64,000 bases of DNA from Symbiodinium natans. Lineage: Eukaryota > Sar > Dinophyceae > Suessiales > Symbiodiniaceae. This document shows positions 10,961 to 23,700 of this stretch, piece by piece (position 1 is the stretch's first letter; the number at the start of each line of letters is the position of its first letter). The notes below the pieces were generated by a model. It searched no databases. It was not told the origin of the DNA and was given only the letters and a program-made list of their open reading frames with translations. Position numbers and translations under genes: made by a program. Where the stretch lies: NCBI GenBank assembly GCA_905221605.1, contig CAJNDS010002417.1:122001-186000 (forward strand), in the 5' to 3' direction.

Positions 10961-11879
10961 CAAACGGCAATGAAAAGAAAAGGCTTTCCGGCGCCCCATC
11001 TCCTGGGATCATGCTCGCCAACCCAGGAGGCGCCAGCGGCAGAGGCTGTGTCTGGCACCATACGACACTCGAAAGGCCATTCTGCATGCTCGTGCGGCAT
11101 ACTTACTCCATAATTGGCGGTGTGTGTTAAGTGGGCTTGTACAGAATATGAAACAAGGTGGTGGGGACAGGTCTGCACGTAACCTTAGGTCACGGCGTGG
11201 TCCCGAAGCTAATCCGTGATGGTGCTGAAGCTACCAGTTCCTGGCCTCTGCTCACGTCGTTCCTTATATAGCTTCCATTTCCTGTCCACTGTTTCTATTC
11301 CAGTTGACTCTTGATGGTTCTTGATGGCTGGTGGAACCACAGACGAATCCACAAGCATGGAAGTTCGAGGCTTCTTGGAGAAGCTACAGCTCATCTGCCT
11401 CCTATCTTGTCGAAGTGCCAGAAGCAATTCCTCCCAAGCGCCGGACGTCCGCCCACATGAGTTGAGCTCCCACTCCCCTGGCAAGGCCTTTCGACAGGCA
11501 CGGGGCACATTAGCATTGAAAGTCTGTTGCTTGGGTGAGACATGGTGAGACATAATTGCAACAATAGCAGCCGGCTACTACCAACTAATTGAAGCCTAAT
11601 CATGGAGGAGCATCCCCCAGAGGTTTGGGAGATTCTGTGGGGCGGGTTTGTTCGGAGCCCTTGCACGATGCGAGGCAAGCCGGGAAACCGCATCCCCGAG
11701 GGAAAATCAAATGTCCCGCCCACACCCCGAATTGTCGGGGCTGCGGTCTCCCCTTTTGTTTTCTTCAACAGCTTCCGGCTCCGAAGCCAAACCCACCAAG
11801 AGGCACCTCTGTGCCACAAAGTGTATGTGCTGCCAGGCCCTACGTGGCCCGGGGGGCCTCTTCTTCGATCATGACTCTA

Positions 11880-11965
11880 GTCAACCCTAAACCCTAAGCC
11901 CTAAGCCCTAAGCGCTAAACCCAAAACCCTAAACAGCTCCCTAAACCCTAAACCCCAAAACCCTA
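11880..11965 (-). repeat. Degenerate CCCTAAA block inside block A
   Basis: Units of CCCTAAA and CCCTAAG interrupted by AACAGCTCCCTAAAC. The same block is present in copy 2 at about 38950-39030, so it predates the duplication. Confidence 0.8.
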
Positions 11966-12394
11966 AAAAAGGTTTTTTTTTATCAGCGCCCATCAGCTCC
12001 TCAGGGCCTCTTTGGATGCTTCGGAAACCACAACAGCGTTTGGCGTCGCTCGGCGCCCGAGGACTTCACTTCTCAACCCTCAACCCCCCCAAACCCAGAC
12101 CTTCCAAGCCCTGTAAGCCCAAAAAAAAACCTAAACCTATAAACCCCTAAACACCCTAAGCCTACATTTCCAAGCCCGAAGCCCCAAAAACCCTAGTTTT
12201 ATGGGAGAGCTTCCCCCAGAGCTGGGCGGTCGTTTGGCCTCTCTCTTCGGAGGGCTCAAAAGGAGTGAATTCTCCGAGCGCTGTGGGCATTCGCAGTTCT
12301 TATAAGTTGCTTATAAGTTGGCCCCCTTGAAGCCCTCAGATGCTAAGATACTCTTACGAGGATTCTTGGCAATCTTGTGGAGCCTGCAACGCTC

Positions 12395-14739
12395 CTAGCG
12401 CTGCGGGCGGAGCTTCAGATCTTCCATGGTACGATCCCGGAAGGCAGCGGCGACTGCCTGCATCATCGAGATTTCTGTCTTCGTTTCTGCTTTTTGGCCA
12501 CATGTGTTCCGACTAGCAGCAGCAAAAGGGACCTACCCAGCCACATGAGCGAACCCGACCGTGTTAGCAATGTCCTGACATGCATCGGGGGCAGCAACCT
12601 GTGCCTGAACCTTGCCAGTGAAGGATCTCAGCATTGGCGTCGTGACCGGGGGTTGCTCTAGATGAGAGGTTTCGTTTGAATACCCTAAAAGCAGCCTGCG
12701 ATATAAGAGCCCAAAAAGGAAACCATGACTTATATAGAGCAAGCCCAAAAAAGATCCAAAGCTTCCACCGGAAACATCAAGCTGAAGGGGTTGAAACACT
12801 CCCAAGCCCGGCTTTCCTGACCTCCACGCCGGCGTCGCTGAGAGAATTCTCGTGGAGCCAGAGCATTTTGAGCACCCTGTTGTCGCGGAGGCCGTGGACC
12901 AAGGCCTGCGGCGCGGCTTGTTGCTGAGGGCGAGAGAGAGAGAGAGAGAGAGAGGCATTCGCAATTGTTGCTGCTTTAGATTCACTGCGTGGCCGTTCAT
13001 CGAAGCGCCCTGAAGACTCAAAACTTCTAGGTCCAAGACCTCCAAGTTCAACAGCCCCAAATGTCCCAAACTTGAAAACACCCCGAAGCCGGACAGCAAA
13101 AGGGACAAAGCCGCGCAAACCCCGCACCTCGGCTCCCGCATCGCTGATCCGATTCTGACTCAGGGTCAGCCCGGTCAATTGCAGCAGTCGCGGCAGGACC
13201 CCGGCCAAGGCCTGCGCAATGACACCGAAGCCCGGCAACACTCTGTGAGCCCGACACAGTCACTTCGCCTTTTTAAGTTTCTGAGGGCCATGCTTTGCTT
13301 CACAGAACGTGGGGCTATGGAGCCACGCTGCTGGCCTGCACCTACTATAGCTATACCCCTTTCACCAATGCGACTCAGGTCTCACTGTGCTCTTAGCCGC
13401 CGTCACCAACAGTGAACCCAAGAGGCCAAGGGGACTCTTGCAATCTTACACGAAATCTCAGCGTGGAGCTGTGCACCGATTCTGCGAAGCTGCATTGAAA
13501 CTTACTCTCGAAGAATACAGCAACAGGCTACCCTGGCTGCAACATGCCTTTGAGAACTCCAATGTAAAATGCTCCGCCTTCCCGCATACACTTCTTCAGA
13601 ACCCCCTCACCGTCCTCACCCGTGCAAGCTTAGTCCCAGAGAGCTTCCTCGTGCATTTCACTCCGGGGCTGTCTTCCCCGGCGCAGAAATTGGAGGATGC
13701 GCAGAAGTGAAAGGATGATGAGCCGCAAAGGTTGTTGGATTGTCGGTTCCTAAAGAATGCCAACGTCGTCGGCCTGCGCGCCATCATCGCCGAAGCTGTT
13801 GTCGCGCAAGCCGAGATACTGCGCAGTTCCCAAAACAATACAAGTATCAATCTCAGACGCTACCATACGCTACTTGCTCACTGGAATACACAATGCGAAC
13901 AGTGCACCTGCACAGGGCCTGGCAAGCACATTCCACTCCATCACGAGGCTTTCTACAGGGCTGCAATTCAGCATGGCAACACGGCCTGCATCTGAGTGAG
14001 GTGCTGGAGGACTTCGGCCAGGGCCTGCATATGATGCCAAGCCCGCTTCCCAAAACCTAGATTTAGAATGTTTAGATTCTAAACTCGCAGCACGTCGCTC
14101 TTTCAGCTGCGCGTCCCAATCCCATGCAGCTGCCGCAGCATGCTGTTTCCCAGATTTCAATGGGAACTCCTGCAAGGTTACGAATGAATGATTTGTTATG
14201 ATTTGTTGATTTAGAGGGCCCAAACTCGATGCCGAAAAATGGTGTCTTGCAAGGGCCTCCCCAGTTGCTACTTTCTGTTTTCCATGCACGTTTGGACAGC
14301 ATGCTCACCTGTTCGCCGCTGGGGTTCACATCAATCTTCAGATGTTCGGGAAGCAAGTTTTTACGGTACTGACGCAGGAGGCAGGAAACAAATCACGTCT
14401 ACCAGCTGCAGCTCGAGACGATGCCTGGAGCCCGACATCTGTGATGGAGTTGCTGAACACCCTCAAGTCGCTGAGCTGCGCATGTGGCCGCAGCGCGCTG
14501 GCCAGGGCCTCGCTCCCCGTGCCCCATGCCGCACGCAACATGCGCTGCATGGACTTGCCCTCTTTCCACAGAAAAACCCCTACAATCCAATTGAACTGGC
14601 TGGCAGCCCCAACCTTCCAGCAAACCATCCGCGCACAGGATGCCCCGTGCCAAGCCTTGATGCCACCGTCGCCAATGCGGTTTTTGTAGAGCATCAGCGC
14701 CTTCAAGGCCGCGTGTCCGCCCAGGCCAGCAGCGAGAGC
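12395..14739 (-). CDS. Gene 1, block A exons: five full LRRs and a truncated terminal LRR
   Basis: Exons on the minus strand: 14739-14656, 14508-14425, 14024-13986 joined to 13818-13774, 13211-13128, 12905-12822, and 12457-12395. The three full-length types and the 39+45 pair each encode 28 residues of RNI-type LRR (for example LKALMLYKNRIGDGG; LKMLWLHENSLSDAG). The split LRR breaks after residue 13 (LQHLTQMQ) and resumes with YLGLRDNSFGDDGAQ. Donors are GC for the first four exons and GT for the next two; acceptors are AG. The last exon encodes 20 residues (AVAAAF ... LKLRPQR) and then TAG, so the protein ends inside an LRR. The intron between the two GT-donor exons contains a GA microsatellite (CT on the coding strand). 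Confidence 0.7.
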
Positions 14740-17700
14740 CTGCCGAAGCTGCCCCATTGAGCCCTCCGCATCCCCCAGTCTTGGACTGTGTCACTGTGTG
14801 GGCTGAAGGATAATCGATGGCTGATGCCGGGGGCGAGGGCATTCATGCAGGTTCCGTGAACTTAATTTGGTGTGCCGATGAGCCTAAAAAACGTCTTCCT
14901 GATCCCCCGAGCCCCATTGACCAGCCGCCACAACTGAGACGAACGGACCAGCATGACAGGTTTGTCCTGTGCGTCTCGCTGCTATAGTAATGGTTGGTGC
15001 CGTGATTGGCGCCTGAGCACGTCGGAGTTCGGGGGCCCTGGGCTTGGTTTATCCTGGCCCGGCTGCCGGGCCCCCAAAAGTCGCCAAAAGACGACAACAT
15101 GGCAGATGCTTCAGCGCGGCTCCCGGTGAGGCCCGAGCTGCCAGAAAACTTGCGCCAAATGCCGAACGCCCCTTCCCAGTCCGAGTCTCTGCAGAAAATA
15201 ATATACACTTAAGACGGAACAGGCAGCCAGCCCTTTGCATGTTTCAGGCGCTCTTAGCATGAGGTGATTGGCCTGCATGTCGAAAGTTAGGCTTGCCGCA
15301 TTTCGAACTTGCAGCGTGCATGGCTCCATCTGCCAGAATGGAATTCCTCACTGTTGGCACTGACCCACGGGCCCCTTGAAATTCAGCAACTGTTGAGAGT
15401 CGACCAGCTCATGACAGGTTTGTCCTGTGCGTTTTGCTGCTTCGCAATGGTTGGTGCCGTGGTTGGCGCTAGCGCGTCGGAGTCGGAGTTCGGGGGCCCC
15501 TGGGCTTGGTAATTTTCCTGGGCCCGGCTGCCACAGTCGTCAAAAGACGAAAACAGAATGACAACGCAACACCACGAGCATGAATGGGGCGCGGGCGGAA
15601 TAGTGCACCAATACACTGACAAAGGATACGATTTAGATACGTCTTGGGGGCCAGCAGCGTTTTCAAGTTGTACTTGGGTCATTGAAAAGGGAGTGAAGTG
15701 GTGGCGTGTCCTTTTCACTGCAAGGCTCACGACGTTTCATCTGTCTAAAGGGCACGGACCCAAGCCCAGGCTTCCCTGCCTCCCACAGACGCACTTAACC
15801 TACTGCCCTGCGCTGCTTTTGCCAACAGAATGCACAGCATTGCACAGCCCTCCTCTCCCCGACTCTCGGACCCTGGGGCCTGCCAACTCTTGAAGCCTCT
15901 AACCCCATTTATTTGGAAACTGCCAGAACTGAGATGTCTGGCTGGAAGGTGCTCAGCATCGGTTTCGTGCTGGAGCGCACCATGAGTTTCGTTAGGACTG
16001 GCGTGGGCTTGACAGTCTAGGTGTTCAAACACTCCGCTTGGTCTATCTTGCCTCGGCTCAGGCAAAAGTACAACATCAAATGAGACCAAGTCCCCCGCTA
16101 GATTCGATTTGGAAGATCCGAGGTCTGTATCAGTGCTACTTAACTTCAGTACTGGCTATGCGGAAAGCTGATGTCTGCCTCTATAGCCCGCAGGGCTTCA
16201 CAGAACGCGCTCGCTTAAGAAGTCTTCTGTGATATTTCCACAGCGGCCCAGCCTGGACTCCAGAGTCTCCGATGGCATTCTCGCCCAGCCCCAGCTCCTT
16301 CGCCGCGAGGGGCTCGTAGGAATGCGAACTTGTGGCATTCGAGTTGAGAGAAGATGCGGCCGCACGGCGATTTTTGAGGCTTGCTGCTGCCCTGAAAAGG
16401 CTTCAGCTTTGGTGCGGCTCAGATTCAGATCGAGACTTCGGGCAGACATCTCTAGAACTGCACCGCCTTGTGTTGTTTTCATGAAGTCAACAGACGTGAT
16501 GCCTATGCACGAGGTATGCTGCCATCCTTGCGAGACCCCATGCTATGCAACGCGTGCATCCGTCGGTAAATGCACGAGCTTGTCAGATCAAACTTCAAAC
16601 TCAAGCAAGCTAAGCACTCGATTTCGGACACTCAGATACTTGGATCCATGGATTAATGTGGCATGCGACAATTTGGTGCAGTCAAGCTTGGCAAATCTGG
16701 GGCTCAGGATCAACTTCGCAACGCCCTGACAAACGGGGACTGACGGCCTACCCTTCGCGACATCCCACGCGACTCGAAACCAAGCGAGCTTCAGGGAAGT
16801 GCCTCAACTGGAAGCTCCTTATTGGACATTATAAGGCCTAAACCCTAAACATCCCAAAGCCCTAAACAGATGAGGAAGCGCGGCTAGGCAGCCCATGAAC
16901 CCACAGCTTCGACAGGCTCCAAGATCCCTTTCAAACTTCGGGGGGGAAGATTCCTTCAACTCGCGGTTTAGGGTTCAGGCCTTTATAGGGTTTGGAGGAA
17001 CCCTACAGCATTTAAGGAATTTTCCTTGCTTAAGGGTTTTTGAGCTACCCTTCACATTTGATCAGTCAAACCCGAATAGCATGCCGCTCCCAAGCAGAGC
17101 TCCCCGGCGACCTTTACAAACCCCGGCGGAGACTGGCAACTGGCGGTCCTCGATGTTCGGGAGAGCTTTCAGTGCTTCTCCCAGGGCCTCTGCAAACGAG
17201 GAAGCTTAGGGAGAGCGGGTCTTGGAAGTTGTCCCGGACTTTGACTCGTCACAGACCGAGGCTCAGGAGGACTCCGCATGGAAGGTTCTTTGCCCACTTG
17301 TGACGGAACAGGCAGTGCACCCGCACCGAACAAATCCCAACTTGATCAACTCCAAGGCCTGCGTCCCCGCATCGCCGAAGCTGTTCTTGGCCAGGCTTAG
17401 GTCTCGTAGGCCCTTGTGGTCTGCCAGGCCTTCGGCGATGGCCTGCGTGGGGACAGGCCACGGGCAGACGTGCACCTTCCACCCTCAATCTTGCCATCAC
17501 GCAGCCGGATGTCTGAAAAGATCTTCAGGGCCTCTATACAGCACCGACTCGACAACTTTCCCCCTCCCCGAGGCCTGGAGCCCGCTGTCGCCGATGCGAT
17601 TGCAGTGGAGACACAGCACCCGCAGCGAGGAGCGGCCGCCCAGACCAGCTCCAAGGGCCTCCACAGACGACCGAACCCACGGACTCTTTGTCTTTTGGAA

Positions 17701-20700
17701 ACGGTGGAGGCATCATGGGCTGGCCGGGCAAGTACCCTTCTCCGGGGATTCTATAGGATAGCCAAGTTCTGTTTCCTAGGCTTGGCGGCACATAATTGTA
17801 GAACCCTCCCACAAAGTGGGAAAGTCCTTGCTGAAACCCAAGGCATATCTCTCTTCGCAGGATCTCCCGCACCCGACCCCCCCTCCCCCGCGGGCTCGCG
17901 CATGCAGGCCAAACAAAGGGGCGTAGAGTACCGACATTTTTCTATTCGCAGAATATACATACAGAGGAAAGGAGGTTAAACGTTCATGGCCGTAAGAAAC
18001 TATATGTATTGCAAGTTATGCTTGGCGCAGGACGAGTATTGGAATTGTGACAGTACTTCAATGGGCAAGATCTGACTTTTTTGATCCTTAAGGGGGTTGT
18101 CGGTGCGAAGCAAGGGTATTGCAGATAGCTTCGCCTCTTAGGGGGGGTTGGCGGAGAAGAAAGGGTGTTGCAGATACCTTGGTGTTCTAATTGTGGATCT
18201 CTTACGGGGTTGCCGGTGCTGCAATCAACAGCATATCCTGAAGCCGAGTGCGGTGTAGGTATGTGGATGCAGCTTGCAGCTATCTCAAGTGTTTCCAGTC
18301 CGTCGAAAACAAACGCACTTTGGCGAGTTTCCCTCCACCCCCGAGAACAGCAGCCAGCCACCGAAGCCCATCTTCATGAAATGGGAGAAAAGGTGACCTT
18401 CTTGAAAAGCAGGTTTCTGGGCCACTTCAGCGTGTCCCAGACACAGTGGCGGCATGTGGCAGACGTTTCGGACATTGAAGGTTCCATGTCCCGGGTATCG
18501 CTGGTGCCGCGGCGAGACCAGAATGTTTCTAGAATCTCCCGTGAACGAAATGGCAGATCGTTTGATATTGTTTGCACGTTGCTGTGCGGAGGTGGACGAG
18601 TCTGCGGGCTTGCGCTTGCAAAACAATCAGGCTCTCTTAGCATGAGGTGATTGGACTGCAGCATCTCGAATTTGCGGTGCAGTGCATGGCTCCATCTGCC
18701 AGAATAGGATTCCTCACGTGCTGGCGCTGACTCTCAGCATCTGAGAGTTTGACAAGGCCTCCGAAGTTTGTAGAACAAACTTTTGTACGCCGTTCTTTCT
18801 GGGAGATGAGCCTATACAGACCTCTTCCTGAAACCATTCCCCCCATTGAGAAGCCGCCACAACTGAGACGGAGGATGAGCATGGCTGGTGCCGTGGTTGG
18901 CGCTTGAGCGTGTCGGAGTTCAGGGGCCCTGGGCTTGGTAATTCTCCTGGGCCCGGCTGCCGGGCTCAGAAACCAAAAGTCGTCAAAAGACAAAAACACA
19001 ATGACAACGCACCACCACGAGCATGAATGGGGGGCGGGCGGGACAGTGCGCACCACTACAGGAAGTGCACGGACCCTGGAGCAACCTGCCTCCACACTCC
19101 CTGACAAAGGATACGATTTAGATACAACAAAGGGGCCAGCAGCGTTTTCAAGTTGTACTTGGGTCCTTGAAAAGGGAGTGAAGTGGTGGCTTTTCACTGC
19201 AAGGCTCAGGACGTAAGATCTGTCTAAAGGCACGGACCTAAGCCCAGGCTTCCCTCCATCCCACAGACGCACTCCCCCTACTGCCCTGCGTTGCTTTTGC
19301 CAACAGAAAGCACGGCCCTCCTCTCCCCGTTTGGAAACTGCCAGAACTGAGATGTCTGGCTGGAAGGTGCTCGGCATCGGTTTCGTGCTGGAGCGCACCA
19401 TGAGTTTCGTTAGGACTGGCGTAGGCTTGACAGTGTAGGTGCTCAAACACTCTTGGTCTTGCCTCGGCTCAGACAGAAGCACAACATCAAAGTAAGACCG
19501 AGTCCCGCCGCTAGATTCTATTGGAAGATCCGAGGTCTGTATCGGTGCTACTTAACTTCCGTACTGTCTATGCGGAAAGCTGACGTCCGCCTCTACAGCC
19601 CGGAGGGCTTCACAACACGCGCTCGCTTAAGAAGTCTTCCGTGACATCGCACAGCGGCCCAGCCTGGGCTCCAGAGTCTCCGATGGCGTTCTTCGCCAGC
19701 CTCAGGTCCTTCGCCGGGAGGGGGTTGTAGGAATGCGAACTTGTGGCATCTCAGAGCTCAGAGAAGATGCGGCCGCACGGCGATTTTGAGGCTTGCTGCT
19801 ACCCTGGGCTTCAGCTTTGAGGCGATTCAGATCGAGGCTTGGGGGCAGATATCTCGCACTGCACCGCCTTGAGTTTTGTTTATGAAGTCAACAGACGTGA
19901 TGACCATGCACAAGCTATGCCGCCATATCCTTCCAAGATGCCTTGCAAGCTGACCGACCGCGGTAAAAAACTATCGTTGTCGTTGTGATACACCATGCTT
20001 TGCATTGGAAGCTCCTTATGGGGCCCTCTTAGCCAGAAACCCTAAACATCCCGAAGCCCTAAACCGATGAGGAAGCGCGGCTAGGCAGCCCATGAACCCA
20101 CAGCTTCGACAGGCTCCAAGATGCCTTTCAAACTTCGGGGGGAGATTCCTTCAACTCGCGGAATTTAGGGTTCAGGCCTTTATAGGGTTTGGAGGAACCC
20201 TACAGCTATTCAAAGGAATTTCCTTGCTTAAGGGTTTTGAGCTACCCTTCACATTTGATCAGTCAAACCCGAAAAGCATGCCGCTCCCAAGCAGAGCTCC
20301 CCGGCGACCTTTACAAACCCCGGCGGAGACTGGCAACTGGCGGTCCTCGATGTTCGGGAGAGCTTTCAGTGCTTCTCCCAGGGCCTCTGCACACGAGGAA
20401 GTTTGGGGAGAGCGGGTCTTGGAAGTTGTCCCGGACTTTGACTCGTCACAGACCGAGGCTCAAGAGGACTCCGCATGGAAGGTTTTTTTGCCCACTTGAG
20501 ACGGAACAGGCAGTGCACCCGCACCGAACAAATCCCAACTTGATCAACTCCAAGGCCTGCGTCCCCGCATCGCCGAAGCTGTTGTTGCCCAGGCTTAGGT
20601 CTCGTAGGCCCTTGTGGTCTGCCAGGCCTTCGGCGATGGCCTGCGTGGGGACAGGCCACGGGCAGACGTGCACCTTCCATCCTCAATCTTGCCATCACGC

Positions 20701-23700
20701 AGCCGGATGTCCAAAACAGCGTCAGGGCCTATGCAGTACCGACTCCACAAGGCCTGGAGGCCGCTGTCGCCGATGCGATTGCCGAAGAGCCACAGCCGCC
20801 GCAGCGAGGAGTGGCCACCCAGACCAGCTCCAAGGGCCTGCGCAGGCGCAGACGACACCCCGCTCCGTATCTGGCCATATCTTGCCCTTTTGCATGGTTG
20901 ACTCTTCTTGACAATGGAAATTTGCACACTCTTGATGTGCGACATTGTGCGACTCCACCGCTCAAGCAGTTCAAATCTTGGTTGGTGCGGCATGGGTTTT
21001 GCCTTCAGGCTTGTGGACGTCATACCCGCCCTTTAGTGGATAAAATGTCTGTCAGTGGATAGACTTTGTGAGTCCTACTGTAAGGTAGCAATTTCACAGG
21101 GTCGCGTGCAAGAGTTAAACTGAATCAGGAAGACGTGAATATACCCACACTGAAGCGGGCACTTCCGAAGTTTTGCACTATGAACTTCGCCCCATGGACC
21201 AAAGACGGCTGGGCTAAAGGTCAAAACTTGTTTCAGGAACTTTCCAGCAAAACAAATTGTGTGACACGAAACCACATTCATTTCACTGGTCAAGAAAGGA
21301 TCCCTATGGGATGCACCGCAGCATCCTGAGTGATTGACGCTCATCTGAACGGACCATCTGCGCGGAACAGGTGTTCCCTGGCCATATCCACGCCCAATCC
21401 ATGTACAAAGACTACAAACACCACGGGTTCTGGTATCGCTACGGTCATGGTAAATCACTCTGACCACAAGCATCCGCCGGGAACTCAAACACACATCCTC
21501 AACGTGTTCTGCACCGCCGCAACACACCCTTCCCCGCCTTCAACACAGCTGCGAGACTGCCAACTTCGCACGCGGGAAGAAACGATCTCCGTTGCAGCTG
21601 AACTTAGCAGTTAGCATTTTTCAGCCACCAACAATTCCAGAGAAAAAACGACCATAGCCAGAACGGCAGCCACCAAATGGGAGAGAGAAGAATGGAGAAG
21701 AGGTGACCTTCTTGAAAGGCAGGTTTCTGGGCCAATTCAGGGAGTTTCAATCATCGTCGCGCTACAATGATTACAAGATCTCCCATGGGCTGGATGGTGG
21801 ATCGTTTGCACGTTGCTGGGCAAAGGCGAAGGCGCTGGGACCCCATGTCACGCGCAAGATCATGAACATTGCAAGTGGACGAGTCTTTGCGCTTGCATCC
21901 GTTTGCAAGACAATCCTGATGAGGAGCCTTGTGAACTGTCAGACTGCCAACTCTTCAGCAGTTTCTCCTGCGAGCCTGAACGATGTTCATTGGAAGGCTT
22001 TCCCCACCCTCCGCTCCATCAAAACTGACACTCAGGATCCCCCAGGCATCATTTGAGGCGCACATGGCGCTGGCTCGCGAGGACAAAGCGAGTTCGGCTT
22101 GCAGCCTTTCGCATTTGCAGTTTGCAGTTTCCAGCTGGATTCCTCACGTCCTGCGGGTGTCTTTAAAAACAGCAATTGGGAGATGACAAGGCCTTGTACG
22201 CCGTTCCTTCTGGGAGATGAGCAGACCTCTTCCTGATACCCCTAGCCCCATTGAGCAAGCTGCCACAACTGAGACGGAGGATCAGCATGAACGGTTTGTG
22301 CTGCGCAGCCCGTGGGCTTGGTTTTCCTGGGCCCGGCTGCCGGACTCGGAAACCAAATGTCACCCCAAAAGCCAAAATGACAACATAACACCAGGAGCAG
22401 ACATGAAGTGGGGGCCGAACAGTGCACCTCTACAGGAAGTCCCTGGAGCAACCTGCCTCCACAATCCCCGACAAAGGATATGGCTTAGATACATCTTAGG
22501 GGGCCAGCATCGTTCTCAAGTTGTATTTGGGTCTTGGAAAAGGGAGTTGTCGTTATGGTTGCTAAGTTCAAGGGCAGTACTCCGTACTGTCCGTGCGGGA
22601 CTTGGCGTCGACATCTACTTCGTACAGGCCCCTCAGGGCTTCACCGGACAGGAAACCACCCTTTGCCCCTGAGATCCCCTCTGAGGGCCTTTCCATGACG
22701 CAAGATCTGTGTAACGATGCAGACAAAATTCCAGCAAGCTGCCCTGCATCCCACAGAAGCACTCTTTTACAAGAAGCCCGGTTCCCGTCTCTGTAACTTT
22801 GAGCTGACCTCCTTCGACCCGAGCGGGCCGAGCCTGGGCCCCGGAGTCCCCGATGGCGTTCTGCTGCAGCCTCATGTCCTCTCGCCGAGACAGGGGGAAA
22901 TCGGTGCAGGGCTCAAGCCTGCTCATGTCAACTTGGCAGACACCCCCTCGCAATTAACAAACCCCAACCTGCGGCCTCTACTAGGAATCTAAAGAATCAG
23001 CTCCAGGTCTTCTTGCTACACTGCCCGGCTCAACCCCGTCGTGGGAAAAACAAACGAAGCACACGCAAAATCCCGCAAAGCTCGCCACATCAAACTGCAG
23101 AGGCTTCGCAGCCTTGTAGCGGCTTGAAATCAGCTGCCCTCCGCGTTTTCGGCACCCCCACTGTTCAGCAAAGCTTGGCAAATCTGGGGCTTAGGATCGA
23201 TGTCGCGACATCCTGACAAAAGGGGGCTGATGGCCTTCGCGACAACCCACGCGACTCAAAACCAAGGGTGGCTTCGGGGAGGTGCCTCAACTGGAAGCTC
23301 CTTGTTGGACCCTCTTAGCCAGAAACCCTAAACATCCCGAAGCCCTAAACCGATGAGGAAGCGTGGCTAGGCAGCCCATGAACCCACAGCTTCGACAGAG
23401 GCTCCAAGATCCCTTTCAAACTTCGGGGGGAGATTCCTTCAACTCGCGGTTTAGGGTTCAGGGCTTTATAGAGTTTGGAGGAATCCTACAGCTATTTAAG
23501 GAATGTTCCTTGCTCAAGGGTTTTTGAGCTGCCCTTCACATTTGATCAGTCAAACCCGAAAAGCATGCCCCTCCCAAGCAGACCTCCCCGGCGACCTTTA
23601 CAAGCCCCGGCGGAGACTGGCAACTGGCGGTCCTCGATGTTCGGGAGAGCTTTCAGTGCTTCTCCCAGGGCCTCTGCACACGAGGAAGTTTGGGGAGAGC

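Larger units (their letters stand above)
10880..14842. repeat. Block A, copy 1 of the large duplication
   Basis: About 4 kb matching 37780-41905 in the same orientation at high identity, including introns and spacer. Differences are mainly small indels (for example 18 bp at about 12303, a longer GA tract in copy 2 at about 40015, and a 13-bp insertion at 41199 in copy 2). It holds the last seven coding exons of gene 1. The stretch 10960-12390 is downstream of the stop codon and holds no gene I can support. Confidence 0.9.
18628..22095. repeat. Tandem unit 2 (about 3.4 kb) with a replaced middle
   Basis: Matches unit 1 from its start to about 20840. The part that in other units holds AAGAAACTATATGTATTGC is absent, and about 20840-21690 is sequence not seen elsewhere in the window. 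The unit pattern resumes near GAGAAGAATGGAGAAGAGG (21685). The replaced part has no motif I recognise. Confidence 0.75.
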
